Shown in pieces: positions 1 through 8,120 of a stretch of DNA of 64,000 nucleotides (the first letter of the stretch is position 1; each line of letters starts with the position of its first letter). Origin of the DNA: Palsa-465 sp963800475 (GTDB lineage Bacteria; Actinomycetota; Thermoleophilia; Solirubrobacterales; Solirubrobacteraceae). The notes under the pieces are model-generated. The model was not told the origin of the DNA. It worked only from the letters and a program-made list of their open reading frames with translations, and did not search any database. The stretch is from assembly GCA_963800475.1 (NCBI GenBank), contig CAWDAZ010000004.1:186001-250000 (forward strand). The letters run 5' to 3'. The translations under genes were made by a program, and so were the position numbers.

Positions 1-2
1 TC

Positions 3-722
3 GGCAAGAACACGTACGGAACCGGATCGTTCGTCCTCCAGAACGCCGGCTTCTCGGTCCCCGAGCCCGCCGAGGGACTGCTGACGACCGTCGCTTGGAA
101 GATCGGCGACGGCCGCCTCACGTACGCGCTCGAGGCGGCGATCTTCGTCACCGGCGCAGCCGTGCAGTGGCTCCGCGACGGACTCGGGATCATCGCCGCC
201 GCGGCTGACACCGAGCAGCTGGCGCAGTCGCTGGACGGCAACGACGGCGTGTACTTCGTGCCGGCCCTGACCGGCCTCGGGTCGCCGCACTGGGACCCGT
301 ACGCGCGCGGGACGATCGTCGGGCTGACGCGCGGAAGCGGTCGCGCCCACCTCGCGCGCGCGGCGCTCGAATCGATCGGCTATCAGACGGTCGACGCGGT
401 CCGCGCGATCGAGCGGGCGTGCGGCGTCCCGCTCGCCGAGCTCCGCGCCGACGGCGGCGCGACCGTCAACGACTGGCTGATGCAGTTCCAGGCCGACGTG
501 CTCGGAGTGCCGGTGATCCTCCCCGAGGTCGCCGACACGACCGCGCTCGGCGCGGCGTACCTGGCCGGCGTCGGTGTGGGGATCTGGACCGTCGACGAGG
601 TCGGCTCGCGGTGGCGGGAGAAGCGCCGGTTCGAACCGCGGATCGGCGACGATCAGCGTCGGGAGCTGCTGCATGAGTGGAGCCGCGCGGTCGATCGCGC
701 GCGCGCATGGGCAAAGGAGTAG
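3..722 (+). CDS. glpK: Glycerol kinase, C-terminal part (5' end outside window)
   Basis: The frame is open from the first bases of the window, so this is the last 239 residues of a longer protein. It would phosphorylate glycerol with ATP to sn-glycerol 3-phosphate in the cytoplasm. The fragment reads KNTYGTGSF, then GLTTVAWKIG-like sequence, GLGSPHWDP, and near the end DGGATVNDWLMQFQAD and ALGAAYLAG, all typical of the C-terminal FGGY kinase domain of GlpK. It ends 45 nt before a PlsC-type acyltransferase, which uses the product of this enzyme for phospholipid synthesis. The GlpK motifs are closer than those of xylulokinase, which is present at the other end of the window. Confidence 0.93.
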   Translation, partial: GKNTYGTGSFVLQNAGFSVPEPAEGLLTTVAWKIGDGRLTYALEAAIFVTGAAVQWLRDGLGIIAAAADTEQLAQSLDGNDGVYFVPALTGLGSPHWDPYARGTIVGLTRGSGRAHLARAALESIGYQTVDAVRAIERACGVPLAELRADGGATVNDWLMQFQADVLGVPVILPEVADTTALGAAYLAGVGVGIWTVDEVGSRWREKRRFEPRIGDDQRRELLHEWSRAVDRARAWAKE

Positions 723-767
723 CGTGGCGCGTCACCACGAACCGCCGCGCGGGTATTGGTCTCAGAC

Positions 768-1586
768 ATGTCCGACGTCAAGCTGAAGCCGCAGGTCTAC
801 AAGGACCCTCGCCCGAAGGAGTTCTTCGACAAGTTCCATGAGCGGGCGCGGAGCGGGCCGGCGGGCTGGACGTACGACGCAACGCGCGTTCTGGTCGTGC
901 CGTACATGCTTGCGCTGTTCCGGGCGCGGGGGCTCGGGACGGAGAACGTCCCGAACGGACCGGTGATCCTCGCGCCCAACCACGGCTCGTTCATGGACCA
1001 CTTCTTCTCCGGAGCGTTCATCCGCCGCCGCGTCCGGTTCATGGCCAAGTCGCAGCTGTTCAAGGGCGCGATCCCGATCTACATCTTCAGCCACGGCGGC
1101 GTGTTCCCGATCCGGCGTGGCCACCACGACGAGGAGGCGTTCCAGACCGCGTTCAAGCTGCTGCAGGACGGCGATCTGATCGTCATGTACTGCGAGGGCG
1201 GCCGGTCGCGAACCGGGCAGATCTCCGATCACGCCAAGCCAGGGATCGGGCGGCTGGCGCTTCAGTCGGGCGTGCCGGTCGTGCCCGTCGCGATTCTCGG
1301 CTCGCACAAGGTGCGCAACTGGAAGCGGCTCGAGTTCCCGAAGGTCACGATTCAGTACGGCGAGCCGGTCAAGTTCGACGTGATCGCCGAGCCGACGGGC
1401 GAGCAGCAGCAGGTGGTGGCCGACTACATCCTCGAGCGGATCCGCGAGCTGTACAACGGGCTGGCGGAGCGCGGCTACCGCGGGACCGCGCGCGAGCTCA
1501 AGCGAGCGCGGGAACGCGCTATGCCGTCGCCACAGCCGCCGCCCGCTCCAGACCCAGTTCCTCGATCGCCGACTCACGCATCTTGA
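768..1586 (+). CDS. 1-acyl-sn-glycerol-3-phosphate acyltransferase (PlsC family)
   Basis: This 272-residue protein should transfer a fatty acyl group to lysophosphatidic acid or a related acceptor at the membrane. The acyltransferase motif NHGSFMD lies at residues 71-77, GGVFPIRRG at about 110-118 and CEGGRSRTG at about 142-150. The ATG at 768 is preferred to a TTG at 756. It follows glpK on the same strand, which suits glycerolipid synthesis. The proline-rich tail (from about residue 250) overlaps the end of the convergent acyl-CoA synthetase gene by 68 nt. The exact acceptor cannot be told from sequence. Confidence 0.88.
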   Translation: MSDVKLKPQVYKDPRPKEFFDKFHERARSGPAGWTYDATRVLVVPYMLALFRARGLGTENVPNGPVILAPNHGSFMDHFFSGAFIRRRVRFMAKSQLFKGAIPIYIFSHGGVFPIRRGHHDEEAFQTAFKLLQDGDLIVMYCEGGRSRTGQISDHAKPGIGRLALQSGVPVVPVAILGSHKVRNWKRLEFPKVTIQYGEPVKFDVIAEPTGEQQQVVADYILERIRELYNGLAERGYRGTARELKRARERAMPSPQPPPAPDPVPRSPTHAS

Positions 1587-3150
1587 ACTTCTGCACCTTG
1601 CCGGTGACGGTCATCGGGAAGGCGTCGACGAACTTCACGTAGCGGGGGATCTTGTAGTGGGCGATCCGCCCCCTGCAGAACGCGCGCAGCTCCTCGTCGC
1701 TCGCCGCCGTTTCCGACCGGAGCACAACCCACGCCATCAGCTCCTCTCCGTAACGCTCGTCGGGGACGCCGATCACCTGTACGTCGGCGACGGCGGGATG
1801 CGTGTACAGGAACTCCTCAACCTCGCGGGGGTAGATGTTCTCGCCGCCGCGGATCACCATGTCCTTGATCCGCCCTACGACCCGCACGTACCCGTGCTCG
1901 TCGAGCGTCGCGAGGTCCCCGGTGTGCATCCAGCCGTGCGCGTCGATCGCCTGGGCGGTCCGCTCCGGGTCATTCCAGTACCCGCTCATCACCATGTAGC
2001 CGCGGGCGCAGAATTCGCCGGGTTCGCCGCGCGCGACCGTTCGACCGCTGAGCGGGTCGATGATCTTGATCTCGGCGTGCGGCATCACCTGGCCGACCGT
2101 CCCACACCGGTGCTCGAGCGTGTCGTCGCGGCGGACTTGGGTCGTCACCGGCGAGGTCTCGGTCATCCCGAATGCGATCCCGATCTCGTCGACTCCCATC
2201 TCCGAGGAGACCCGATTCATCACCTCCACCGGGCACGGCGAGCCGGCCATGATCCCGGTCCGCAGCGGCGCCAGATCGTAGCGGCGGAAGTTCGGGTGCC
2301 CGAGCTCGGCGATGAACATCGTCGGCACGCCGTACAGGCTCGTGCACCGCTCCTCGGCACACGCGTGAATCGTCGCCTCGGGCTCGAACGTCTCGGCCGG
2401 GTACACCATGCAGGCACCGTGGGTGGTCGCGGCGAGGTTGCCGATCACCATCCCGAAGCAGTGGTAGAGCGGCACCGGGATGCACACGCGGTCCTGCTCG
2501 GTGTAGCCGAGCAGCTCCCCACAGAAGTAGGCGTTGTTGAGGATGTTGTGGTGGGTCAGCGTGGCGCCCTTGGGGAAGCCGGTCGTGCCGCTCGTGTACT
2601 GAATGTTGATCGGGTCGTCGAAGTCGAGCGCGTGCATCGCAGTGCGGACCTCGTCGGCGCTGGCGCCGCCCGCCGACAGCTCGTCCCACTCAGCGCTCTC
2701 GAAGAAGATCGCTCGCTCGAGCTCCGGCAGCTGCCCCCGAACCTCGGCGACCATCGCCCGGAAGTCGGAGCCCCTGAGCTCGGGCGTGGCGAGGATCCAC
2801 CGGCACCCCGACTGACCGAGCGCGTACTGAAGCTCGCTGGTCCGGTACGCGGGGTTGATGTTGACGAGGACAACGCCGAGCTTCGCGGTGGCGTACTGAA
2901 CGAGCGTCCACTCGGCGCGATTGGGTCCCCACACCCCGACGCGGTCGCCCTTGCGCAGCCCCGCCGCGAGCATCCCGCCCGCGAGGCGGTCGATCGCCTC
3001 GCCGAGCTCGGCGTACGTGTAGCGGACGCCCTGGTGGGAGGACACGAGCGCCTCGGCGCCCGGCACGCGCGCGATCGTGCGGTCGAGGTTGTGGCCGATC
3101 GTCTCGCCCAGCAATGGCTGCTCGCAGGCGCCGTGCGCGTAGGACAGCAT
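1519..3150 (-). CDS. Fatty acyl-CoA synthetase (AMP-binding family)
   Basis: A 543-residue ANL-superfamily ligase that should activate a carboxylic acid with ATP and CoA through an acyl-adenylate. The P-loop YTSGTTGFPKG is at residues 185-195, with a GMTETSP motif in the middle and TGDLATLDEHGYVRVVGR plus IKDMVIRGGENIYP at the hinge. The catalytic Lys is in TGKVQKFKMRE near the C-terminus. Length and motifs fit medium- or long-chain FadD-like enzymes. The ATG is preceded by an AGGAGG ribosome-binding site. It is divergent from the SDR-like gene at 3191 and converges on plsC. Substrate chain length is not determined. Confidence 0.9.
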   Translation of the reverse strand: MLSYAHGACEQPLLGETIGHNLDRTIARVPGAEALVSSHQGVRYTYAELGEAIDRLAGGMLAAGLRKGDRVGVWGPNRAEWTLVQYATAKLGVVLVNINPAYRTSELQYALGQSGCRWILATPELRGSDFRAMVAEVRGQLPELERAIFFESAEWDELSAGGASADEVRTAMHALDFDDPINIQYTSGTTGFPKGATLTHHNILNNAYFCGELLGYTEQDRVCIPVPLYHCFGMVIGNLAATTHGACMVYPAETFEPEATIHACAEERCTSLYGVPTMFIAELGHPNFRRYDLAPLRTGIMAGSPCPVEVMNRVSSEMGVDEIGIAFGMTETSPVTTQVRRDDTLEHRCGTVGQVMPHAEIKIIDPLSGRTVARGEPGEFCARGYMVMSGYWNDPERTAQAIDAHGWMHTGDLATLDEHGYVRVVGRIKDMVIRGGENIYPREVEEFLYTHPAVADVQVIGVPDERYGEELMAWVVLRSETAASDEELRAFCRGRIAHYKIPRYVKFVDAFPMTVTGKVQKFKMRESAIEELGLERAAAVATA

Positions 3151-3190
3151 CGTGGATCACCCTCCTGTGTCGCCTGAGAGGATGCTAACC

Positions 3191-3754
3191 GTGAGCGTGC
3201 TTCGAGAGGGGCTGTTGGAGGGACGTGCGATCGCGATCGCCGGCGATCGGGCGGCGAGGCTCCGCGGCGCGCTCGAAGCGCTGGGCGCGCGCGTCGAGAT
3301 CGTGCCTGCGGGCGCGGACCTCGGTGAGGATGAGGAGCGGGTGGGGGACTGGGCCCGCTCGCGAGCGCCGCTCGACGCGATCGTGTACGACGCAGCGCCT
3401 GTGTTCGGCGCCGGGGGCGAGCGCGCCCTGGCGGACACGCTCGAGCGGGCGTGGATCGCGGTCCGGGAGGTGGCGAACGGAGCGCTGATCCCGGCTGACG
3501 GTCCGGGCAAGGTCGTGCTGCTCGGGCCGGCGCCGGATGCCGGTCCGCTGGCGGAGTCGGCTCGCGCCGGGCTCGAGAATCTGGCGCGGACGCTGTCGAT
3601 CGAGTGGTCGCGGTTCGGCGTGACCGCGGCGATGGTCGCGCCCGGGCCGGACACCACCGACGAGGAGCTCGCCGAGCTCGTCTCGTTCCTCATCTCGCCG
3701 GCGGGCGAGTACCTGACGGGGTGCAGGCTGGAGCTCGGCGCGGCGGCGAGCTGA
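3191..3754 (+). CDS. Degenerate short-chain dehydrogenase-like protein
   Basis: About 187 residues. The C-terminal half reads like a classical SDR: ARAGLENLARTLSIEWSRFG, then VAPGPDTTDEELAELVSFLI and YLTGCRLELGA, which match the last helix and the GxxxxVDGG end of SDRs. The catalytic YxxxK is missing (ESARAGLENL stands in its place) and the N-terminal TGxxxGxG nucleotide loop is not recognisable. It is therefore probably not an active oxidoreductase. GTG 3191 was chosen because GAGAGG lies 9 nt upstream; ATG 3182 and an earlier start at 3152 remain possible. It joins the following lipoprotein gene by a TGATG overlap. Confidence 0.6.
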   Translation: MSVLREGLLEGRAIAIAGDRAARLRGALEALGARVEIVPAGADLGEDEERVGDWARSRAPLDAIVYDAAPVFGAGGERALADTLERAWIAVREVANGALIPADGPGKVVLLGPAPDAGPLAESARAGLENLARTLSIEWSRFGVTAAMVAPGPDTTDEELAELVSFLISPAGEYLTGCRLELGAAAS

Positions 3755-4461
3755 TGCGGTGGCGGGCGCTCGCGGTCGCCGGAGCGGCTGTAAGCCTGGG
3801 GGCGTGCGGGTCGAGCGCGCACCAGGCTGCGCCCACGATCGTCGTGACGACCCCGTCGGTGCCGCCCCCGACGGCGACGGCTCCGGCCCCGGCGCCGAAG
3901 CCCCGACCCCGGCCGAAGCCCAAGCCGAAGCCGGACCCCGGCAAGCTGCCTCAGACCGATCAGCTCCCCTCCGCGAGCACGGCCGCGTTCAGGGCCGAGA
4001 TGGCGGCGCTGTGGGACGGCGTGCGGCTGGGCTCCGTTCAGACCGCGCTGCCGGCGTTCTTCCCAGAGGCCGCCTACGTGCAGCTGAAGGCGATCGGCGA
4101 TCCCGCCGGCGACTGGAGCGGGCGCCTGGTCCGGGACTACGCACTCGACCTGTCGGCCGCTCACGCGGTGCTCGGAGCCGACCCCGGCGCGGCCCGGCTG
4201 GTGCGCGTGATCGTGCCCGCCGACTACGCGCACTGGGTCGATCCCGGCGCCTGCTACGACAGCGTCGGCTACTACGAGGTTCCCAACTCCCGAATCGTCT
4301 ACCGGCAGGGTGGGGCGATCCGGTCGTTCGGGATCGCGTCGATGATCTCCTGGCGGGGCGTCTGGTACGTAGTCCACCTCGGCGCGATCGTCGGTCCTTC
4401 CGGGGTGGTCGACGATCCGAGCGGCGGGGAGGGTTACTCCGCGCCGTCCTCGACGTGCTGA
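3754..4461 (+). CDS. Putative lipoprotein with Pro-rich linker
   Basis: A 235-residue exported protein of unknown function. The start reads MRWRALAVAGAAVSLGACGS, a short signal peptide with lipobox LGAC (Cys18), so it should be lipid-anchored outside the membrane. A threonine/proline-rich stretch with a (PK)n run at about residues 38-66 forms a linker that may cross the wall. The globular part, from about residue 70 to 235, has no motif I recognise. ATG 3754 overlaps the upstream stop (TGATG), which together with the signal peptide fixes the start. Confidence 0.72.
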   Translation: MRWRALAVAGAAVSLGACGSSAHQAAPTIVVTTPSVPPPTATAPAPAPKPRPRPKPKPKPDPGKLPQTDQLPSASTAAFRAEMAALWDGVRLGSVQTALPAFFPEAAYVQLKAIGDPAGDWSGRLVRDYALDLSAAHAVLGADPGAARLVRVIVPADYAHWVDPGACYDSVGYYEVPNSRIVYRQGGAIRSFGIASMISWRGVWYVVHLGAIVGPSGVVDDPSGGEGYSAPSSTC

Positions 4462-4498
4462 GTGACGGCGCCTGTCGCGCTCGGGATCAGCCTGTAGC

Positions 4499-5629
4499 TC
4501 AGGCTGGCGCCTGCGGATCGAGCAGCGCGAGCCACAGTTCGCTCGAGCGCGCGGCATCGGCGTGCGTCTGCGCCCAGGCTCGCGCGCGCCGGCCGGCCGC
4601 TGCGCGGCCTTCCGGGCCGAGCGCGTCGAGTGCGCGGAAGGCCTCGATCCAGGCCTCGCGCTTGTTGACCGCCAGCAGCACGCCGTCGGGGTGTCTCGCC
4701 GACAGCCCCGGCGTTGCGGACACGATCCCGGGCAACCCGCAGGCCATCGCCTCGAGCATCCCAAGCGCGCTCGTCTCGGCCTCGGATGCCAGCACGAAGC
4801 AGTCAGAGGAGCGCAGCAGCTCGACGACGTCCTCGCTCCATCCGAGCACGTGGACGCTGCCCTGCTCGAGCGCTCGGCGGCGGATCTCGGTCTCGTCGGG
4901 TCCCGCGCCGGCCAGCACCAGCTCCCAGCCGTCGAGCGCCGCCGCCTTCCAGGCGTCGAGCAACAGGTCGATTCGCTTCTGGCGAAGATCGAAGCGCCCG
5001 GCGTACACGGCCCGGTATGGACCACCGGAATCCGGCGCGATTTCTCCCGCGGGGGCGAACCGGCGCAGGTCGACGCCCTCGACGATCGTCGTGATCCGCT
5101 CCGGATTAAGCCCGAGCGAGATCAGCTCGGCCCTTGCCTCGGCGGTCTCCGCCACGAAAGAGGCGTGCCGCAGCACCGGCAGCACGAGCACGCGCAGCGG
5201 TGAGCGCGCCAGCCGCGCGGCGTTGCCGAGCGGACCGACCAGCCAGGTCGTGACGAGCAGTCGCCGCCGAGGCCAGGCGGCCAGCGCCGCGACCGTTCCC
5301 TCCGGGTGAAGCCCGACGCCGATCGCCACCGACCAGTGCCGTCGCCGCAGCAGCGCGGCGAGCGCGCCGCCGGCGACCGACACGAGCGTGTTGAGGGCCG
5401 CCGCCAGCGGACGGTGGTCGCGATGCCACGCAAGCAGGCATGGGACCGTGACGACCTGGATCCCTGGGGCGGGCCGCTCCACACGCGGGAGCGCGCGGCG
5501 GGACCACGTGAGCACCGTGACCGGATGATGGTCGGCAAGCCCGTTCGCTAGACCCTCGACCCGCCGCTGCAGCCCGCCTCGATCCGACAGGGAGGCGGTC
5601 ACGATCAGGACGCCGCGGGTGCCGCTCAT
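4499..5629 (-). CDS. Glycosyltransferase family 4
   Basis: A 376-residue GT-B glycosyltransferase, cytoplasmic or at the inner membrane face. It starts with VLIVTASLSDRGGLQRRVEG, the N-terminal Rossmann part with a Gly-rich acceptor loop. The C-terminal nucleotide-sugar site is FVLASEAETSALGMLEAMAC with the EX7E pattern of retaining GT4 enzymes, and YAGRFDLRQKRIDLLLDAW precedes it. The start ATG overlaps the upstream phosphodiesterase stop by four bases (ATGA), so it is the last gene of a minus-strand chain beginning at the HprK-like kinase. Sugar and acceptor are unknown. Confidence 0.85.
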   Translation of the reverse strand: MSGTRGVLIVTASLSDRGGLQRRVEGLANGLADHHPVTVLTWSRRALPRVERPAPGIQVVTVPCLLAWHRDHRPLAAALNTLVSVAGGALAALLRRRHWSVAIGVGLHPEGTVAALAAWPRRRLLVTTWLVGPLGNAARLARSPLRVLVLPVLRHASFVAETAEARAELISLGLNPERITTIVEGVDLRRFAPAGEIAPDSGGPYRAVYAGRFDLRQKRIDLLLDAWKAAALDGWELVLAGAGPDETEIRRRALEQGSVHVLGWSEDVVELLRSSDCFVLASEAETSALGMLEAMACGLPGIVSATPGLSARHPDGVLLAVNKREAWIEAFRALDALGPEGRAAAGRRARAWAQTHADAARSSELWLALLDPQAPA

Positions 5630-7146
5630 CCCGTCCGAGCACCCGCCAGGACCTCGGTCCACGCCTCGCCCGGCATCACCGAAGGAGGTTTGTGGCCGAG
5701 CAGTCTGAGGAGCGTAGGCGCGAGGCCGAGCTGGTCAGCGTCGAGCTCGACCCCAGAGCGGATCTGCGGACCGCAGAAGATCACGTCGGCCTCGGCGCGG
5801 TGCTCTGTCCAGAGGTTCGGCCGAGGGGCGCGTTCCCACGAGCCGAGCATCGGGTGACGCGCCGCGCGAGCCGGACGGTCGCCGGCCCAGGTGATGATCA
5901 GGTCGGGCAGCCGGGTGGCCTCGGGCCCGGGGAACTGCTCGCGCGCCCTGACGATCTCCTGCGCGAGCGGCCGTCCGCTGTCGGCGTCGACCATCTCCCG
6001 CACGAGCGCCGTGACGCGTTCGAGCAGCGGGTCGACGTCCTCGGGCGCGACGATCCCCTCGGCCTCGCGTCCCTCCAGGTTGAGCCGCAGGAAGCCCTCG
6101 GCCCACGACGGCACCGGGAACACGCTCGTGCGCTCCCACACGTAGCGGTCGTGAAAACGCCGCGAGGCCATGCGGTGCTGGAGCCGCTCCGGCAGGAGGC
6201 GCATCGCGAGCCGCTCGCGGCGGCCGTCCGGCACGAGCGCGCGGAGCCGCTCGGCGATCGCGGCGCTCGCGCTCGAGCGATCCTCACCGCTCCCGGCGTC
6301 GATCCGCCTGCACAGCAGGCCGGCGCGCTCGAGCAGCCCCTCCAGCAGCTGCCCCGCGTGGTTGGCGGGGCGCGAGCCGCGGGCCAAGACCACAACGACG
6401 TGGGCGTCGCCAGCCTGGCGTGCGACCACGGCGATCAGCTCGTCGATCGCCTCGTAGGTGCGGGCCAGCATCGCCGGGTCCCGGCGCTCGGGCGCAAACC
6501 AGTGCGGATCGGGACCGTGGTGCCCGAGCGCGTGGACGGCGGCGTGCAACTCGTGCACGCCCACGCATGTCAGCGGCCGCTCGAACCCGACGGCTTGCAG
6601 CGTGTGCGCGCGGAACCTCGCGCTGTTGACGAGCGTCTGAACGAGCTGCTCCTCGAGTTCGCTGTTCAGCGTGGACGGATGCGTCGAGAAGCGAGGTGGC
6701 CGGCCCATGGCGCGTAGCCGCGACGCGAGCCGGGCGTCGGTGAACAGCGGTCTGTGCGGTGGGTCGGGCTTGTGCCAGCCGCAGCACTCGGCGGCCCTGC
6801 TGTCCGGGTGGGGGTGGCAGTCGGGAACCTCGAGCGTCAGCGCCCCGGCGCCGCGGCCGGGGAGGTGGAGCCACAGTGGCTCGGGCTGCATCTCCTGCTG
6901 AAAGCGGGTTCCCATCGTCGCCGGGTCGAACTCCTCGAAGTGGTGAAAGCCGTGATGGCCGAGCGGCAGGCCGGACAGCAGCGGCGCCCAGGCGGCGGGC
7001 TCGATCATGCGCGCGGAGCTGATGGTGTGCACGGTCGCCGATCGGCGCAGCAGCTCGCGCGTCGCCGGCATCCCGCCCGCTTCGACCAAGCTCCGTACGA
7101 CGCGCAGGTCGCCACCGTCGACGCACAGCAGGACGGTCCCGATCAT
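5626..7146 (-). CDS. Type I phosphodiesterase / alkaline phosphatase superfamily protein
   Basis: A 506-residue protein beginning with VLLCVDGGDLRVVRSLVE, which resembles the D-G-x metal site of nucleotide pyrophosphatases, followed by SSARMIEPAAWAPLLSGL (nucleophile region) and GHHGFHHFE. The C-terminal part has LPDLIITWAGDRPAR and later an LGLAPTLLRLLG stretch, as in this superfamily. Substrate could be a nucleotide-sugar, phospholipid or phosphorylated peptide; the sequence does not decide. ATG 7146 overlaps the stop of the upstream oxidoreductase (ATGA), and its own stop overlaps the GT4 start in the same way. Tight translational coupling argues that these genes work together. Confidence 0.72.
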   Translation of the reverse strand: MIGTVLLCVDGGDLRVVRSLVEAGGMPATRELLRRSATVHTISSARMIEPAAWAPLLSGLPLGHHGFHHFEEFDPATMGTRFQQEMQPEPLWLHLPGRGAGALTLEVPDCHPHPDSRAAECCGWHKPDPPHRPLFTDARLASRLRAMGRPPRFSTHPSTLNSELEEQLVQTLVNSARFRAHTLQAVGFERPLTCVGVHELHAAVHALGHHGPDPHWFAPERRDPAMLARTYEAIDELIAVVARQAGDAHVVVVLARGSRPANHAGQLLEGLLERAGLLCRRIDAGSGEDRSSASAAIAERLRALVPDGRRERLAMRLLPERLQHRMASRRFHDRYVWERTSVFPVPSWAEGFLRLNLEGREAEGIVAPEDVDPLLERVTALVREMVDADSGRPLAQEIVRAREQFPGPEATRLPDLIITWAGDRPARAARHPMLGSWERAPRPNLWTEHRAEADVIFCGPQIRSGVELDADQLGLAPTLLRLLGHKPPSVMPGEAWTEVLAGARTG

Positions 7147-8120
7147 CGGACGCAGGCTGCCCCCGGGGATGGATCGACGGTGTGCGGCAGCCCTGAGGCT
7201 CGCGCGGCGACGATCGCCTCGGCAACCGCGGCCGACGCGACGCCGTCCTGCGGCCCTGCTCCACCGTTCGGTGCGAGTCCCGCGGCGACTCTGAGGAAGG
7301 CGCGTAGCGCGAACTCGAACGAGCGATCCCAATGGCGGCTGGCGATGCGCGCTCGCACCAGCGAAAACGGCGGTAGGCGCTCTCGCAGTGGGGACTGGCC
7401 ACGCAGACGCCAGTTCGCGAGGCGGTCCACCTCGAGCGTCCTTTGCCCTGCGATCACCCGCACCCGGTCGACCGGCGGTCCGACGCGGTAGCGGCCACTG
7501 AGCGCGCTTCCGTCCTCCCACGTCAGCTCGAGCTGTTCGCCTGAGGCGCACACGCTCGCAGGCGGCGCTCCGAGCAGCCAGCTCGCAAGGTCGATGTGGT
7601 GGACGGCGAGGTCCAGCGCGGGGTCGCGCCAGCCTGCCTCCCGGCGGCCCGTCGTGAACTCGGCCTCGAAGCGCAGCGGCGGAGCGAGCCGGCCGGCCTG
7701 AAGCAACCCCCGCACCCGCTGCCACAGCGGGTGGAAGCGATATGCGAAGCCAACCTGCAAGCTCAGCCCGCTGCGCTCGACGACGCCCGCAAGCTCGCGC
7801 GCCTTCGATGCGCTCGTCGCCATCGGCTTCTCCACGTAGACGTGCTTGCCAGCCGATAGCGCGGCCAGCGCCAGCTCCGCGTGGTGCTCGGCGGGCGTCG
7901 CGACGATCACAGCCGCCGCATCGGAGCCGAGCACCCGGCGCCAATCGCGGCTCGTCGCGATGCCGGGCGCCCGATCATGCATGGAGGGGTCGGGATCGGC
8001 GGCGAGCACGACGTCGGCGCCGAGCCGCCGCAGCGCTGGAAGGTGAAGCCGCGATCCGGCAAACCCAAGCCCCAGGATCGCAACCGGAAACCCATCCAGC
8101 TCACCCCGCGCCAGGCGCAT
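7143..8120 (-). CDS. Gfo/Idh/MocA family oxidoreductase (RiPP-like locus)
   Basis: A 325-residue NAD(P)-dependent oxidoreductase, likely on a sugar or nucleotide-sugar. The Rossmann loop is AILGLGFAGSRLHLPAL (residues 14-30), the dinucleotide/substrate motif KHVYVEKPMA lies near residue 95, and DLAVHHIDLASWLLG supplies the usual catalytic-region His. The start ATG 8120 shares one base with the stop of the HprK-like gene (TGATG). With two glycosyltransferases and a phosphodiesterase nearby, it probably helps make a sugar used in this locus; that is inference. Confidence 0.83.
   Translation of the reverse strand: MRLARGELDGFPVAILGLGFAGSRLHLPALRRLGADVVLAADPDPSMHDRAPGIATSRDWRRVLGSDAAAVIVATPAEHHAELALAALSAGKHVYVEKPMATSASKARELAGVVERSGLSLQVGFAYRFHPLWQRVRGLLQAGRLAPPLRFEAEFTTGRREAGWRDPALDLAVHHIDLASWLLGAPPASVCASGEQLELTWEDGSALSGRYRVGPPVDRVRVIAGQRTLEVDRLANWRLRGQSPLRERLPPFSLVRARIASRHWDRSFEFALRAFLRVAAGLAPNGGAGPQDGVASAAVAEAIVAARASGLPHTVDPSPGAACVR

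Noticed and set aside
1657..3177. Plus-strand 506-residue open frame opposite the acyl-CoA synthetase
   Set aside because: Its Arg/Pro/Val/His-rich translation is a shadow frame typical of GC-rich DNA, and the synthetase motifs on the other strand are clear. The same applies to similar long antisense frames elsewhere, e.g. 18390-19253, 31075-33150 and 54599-56497.
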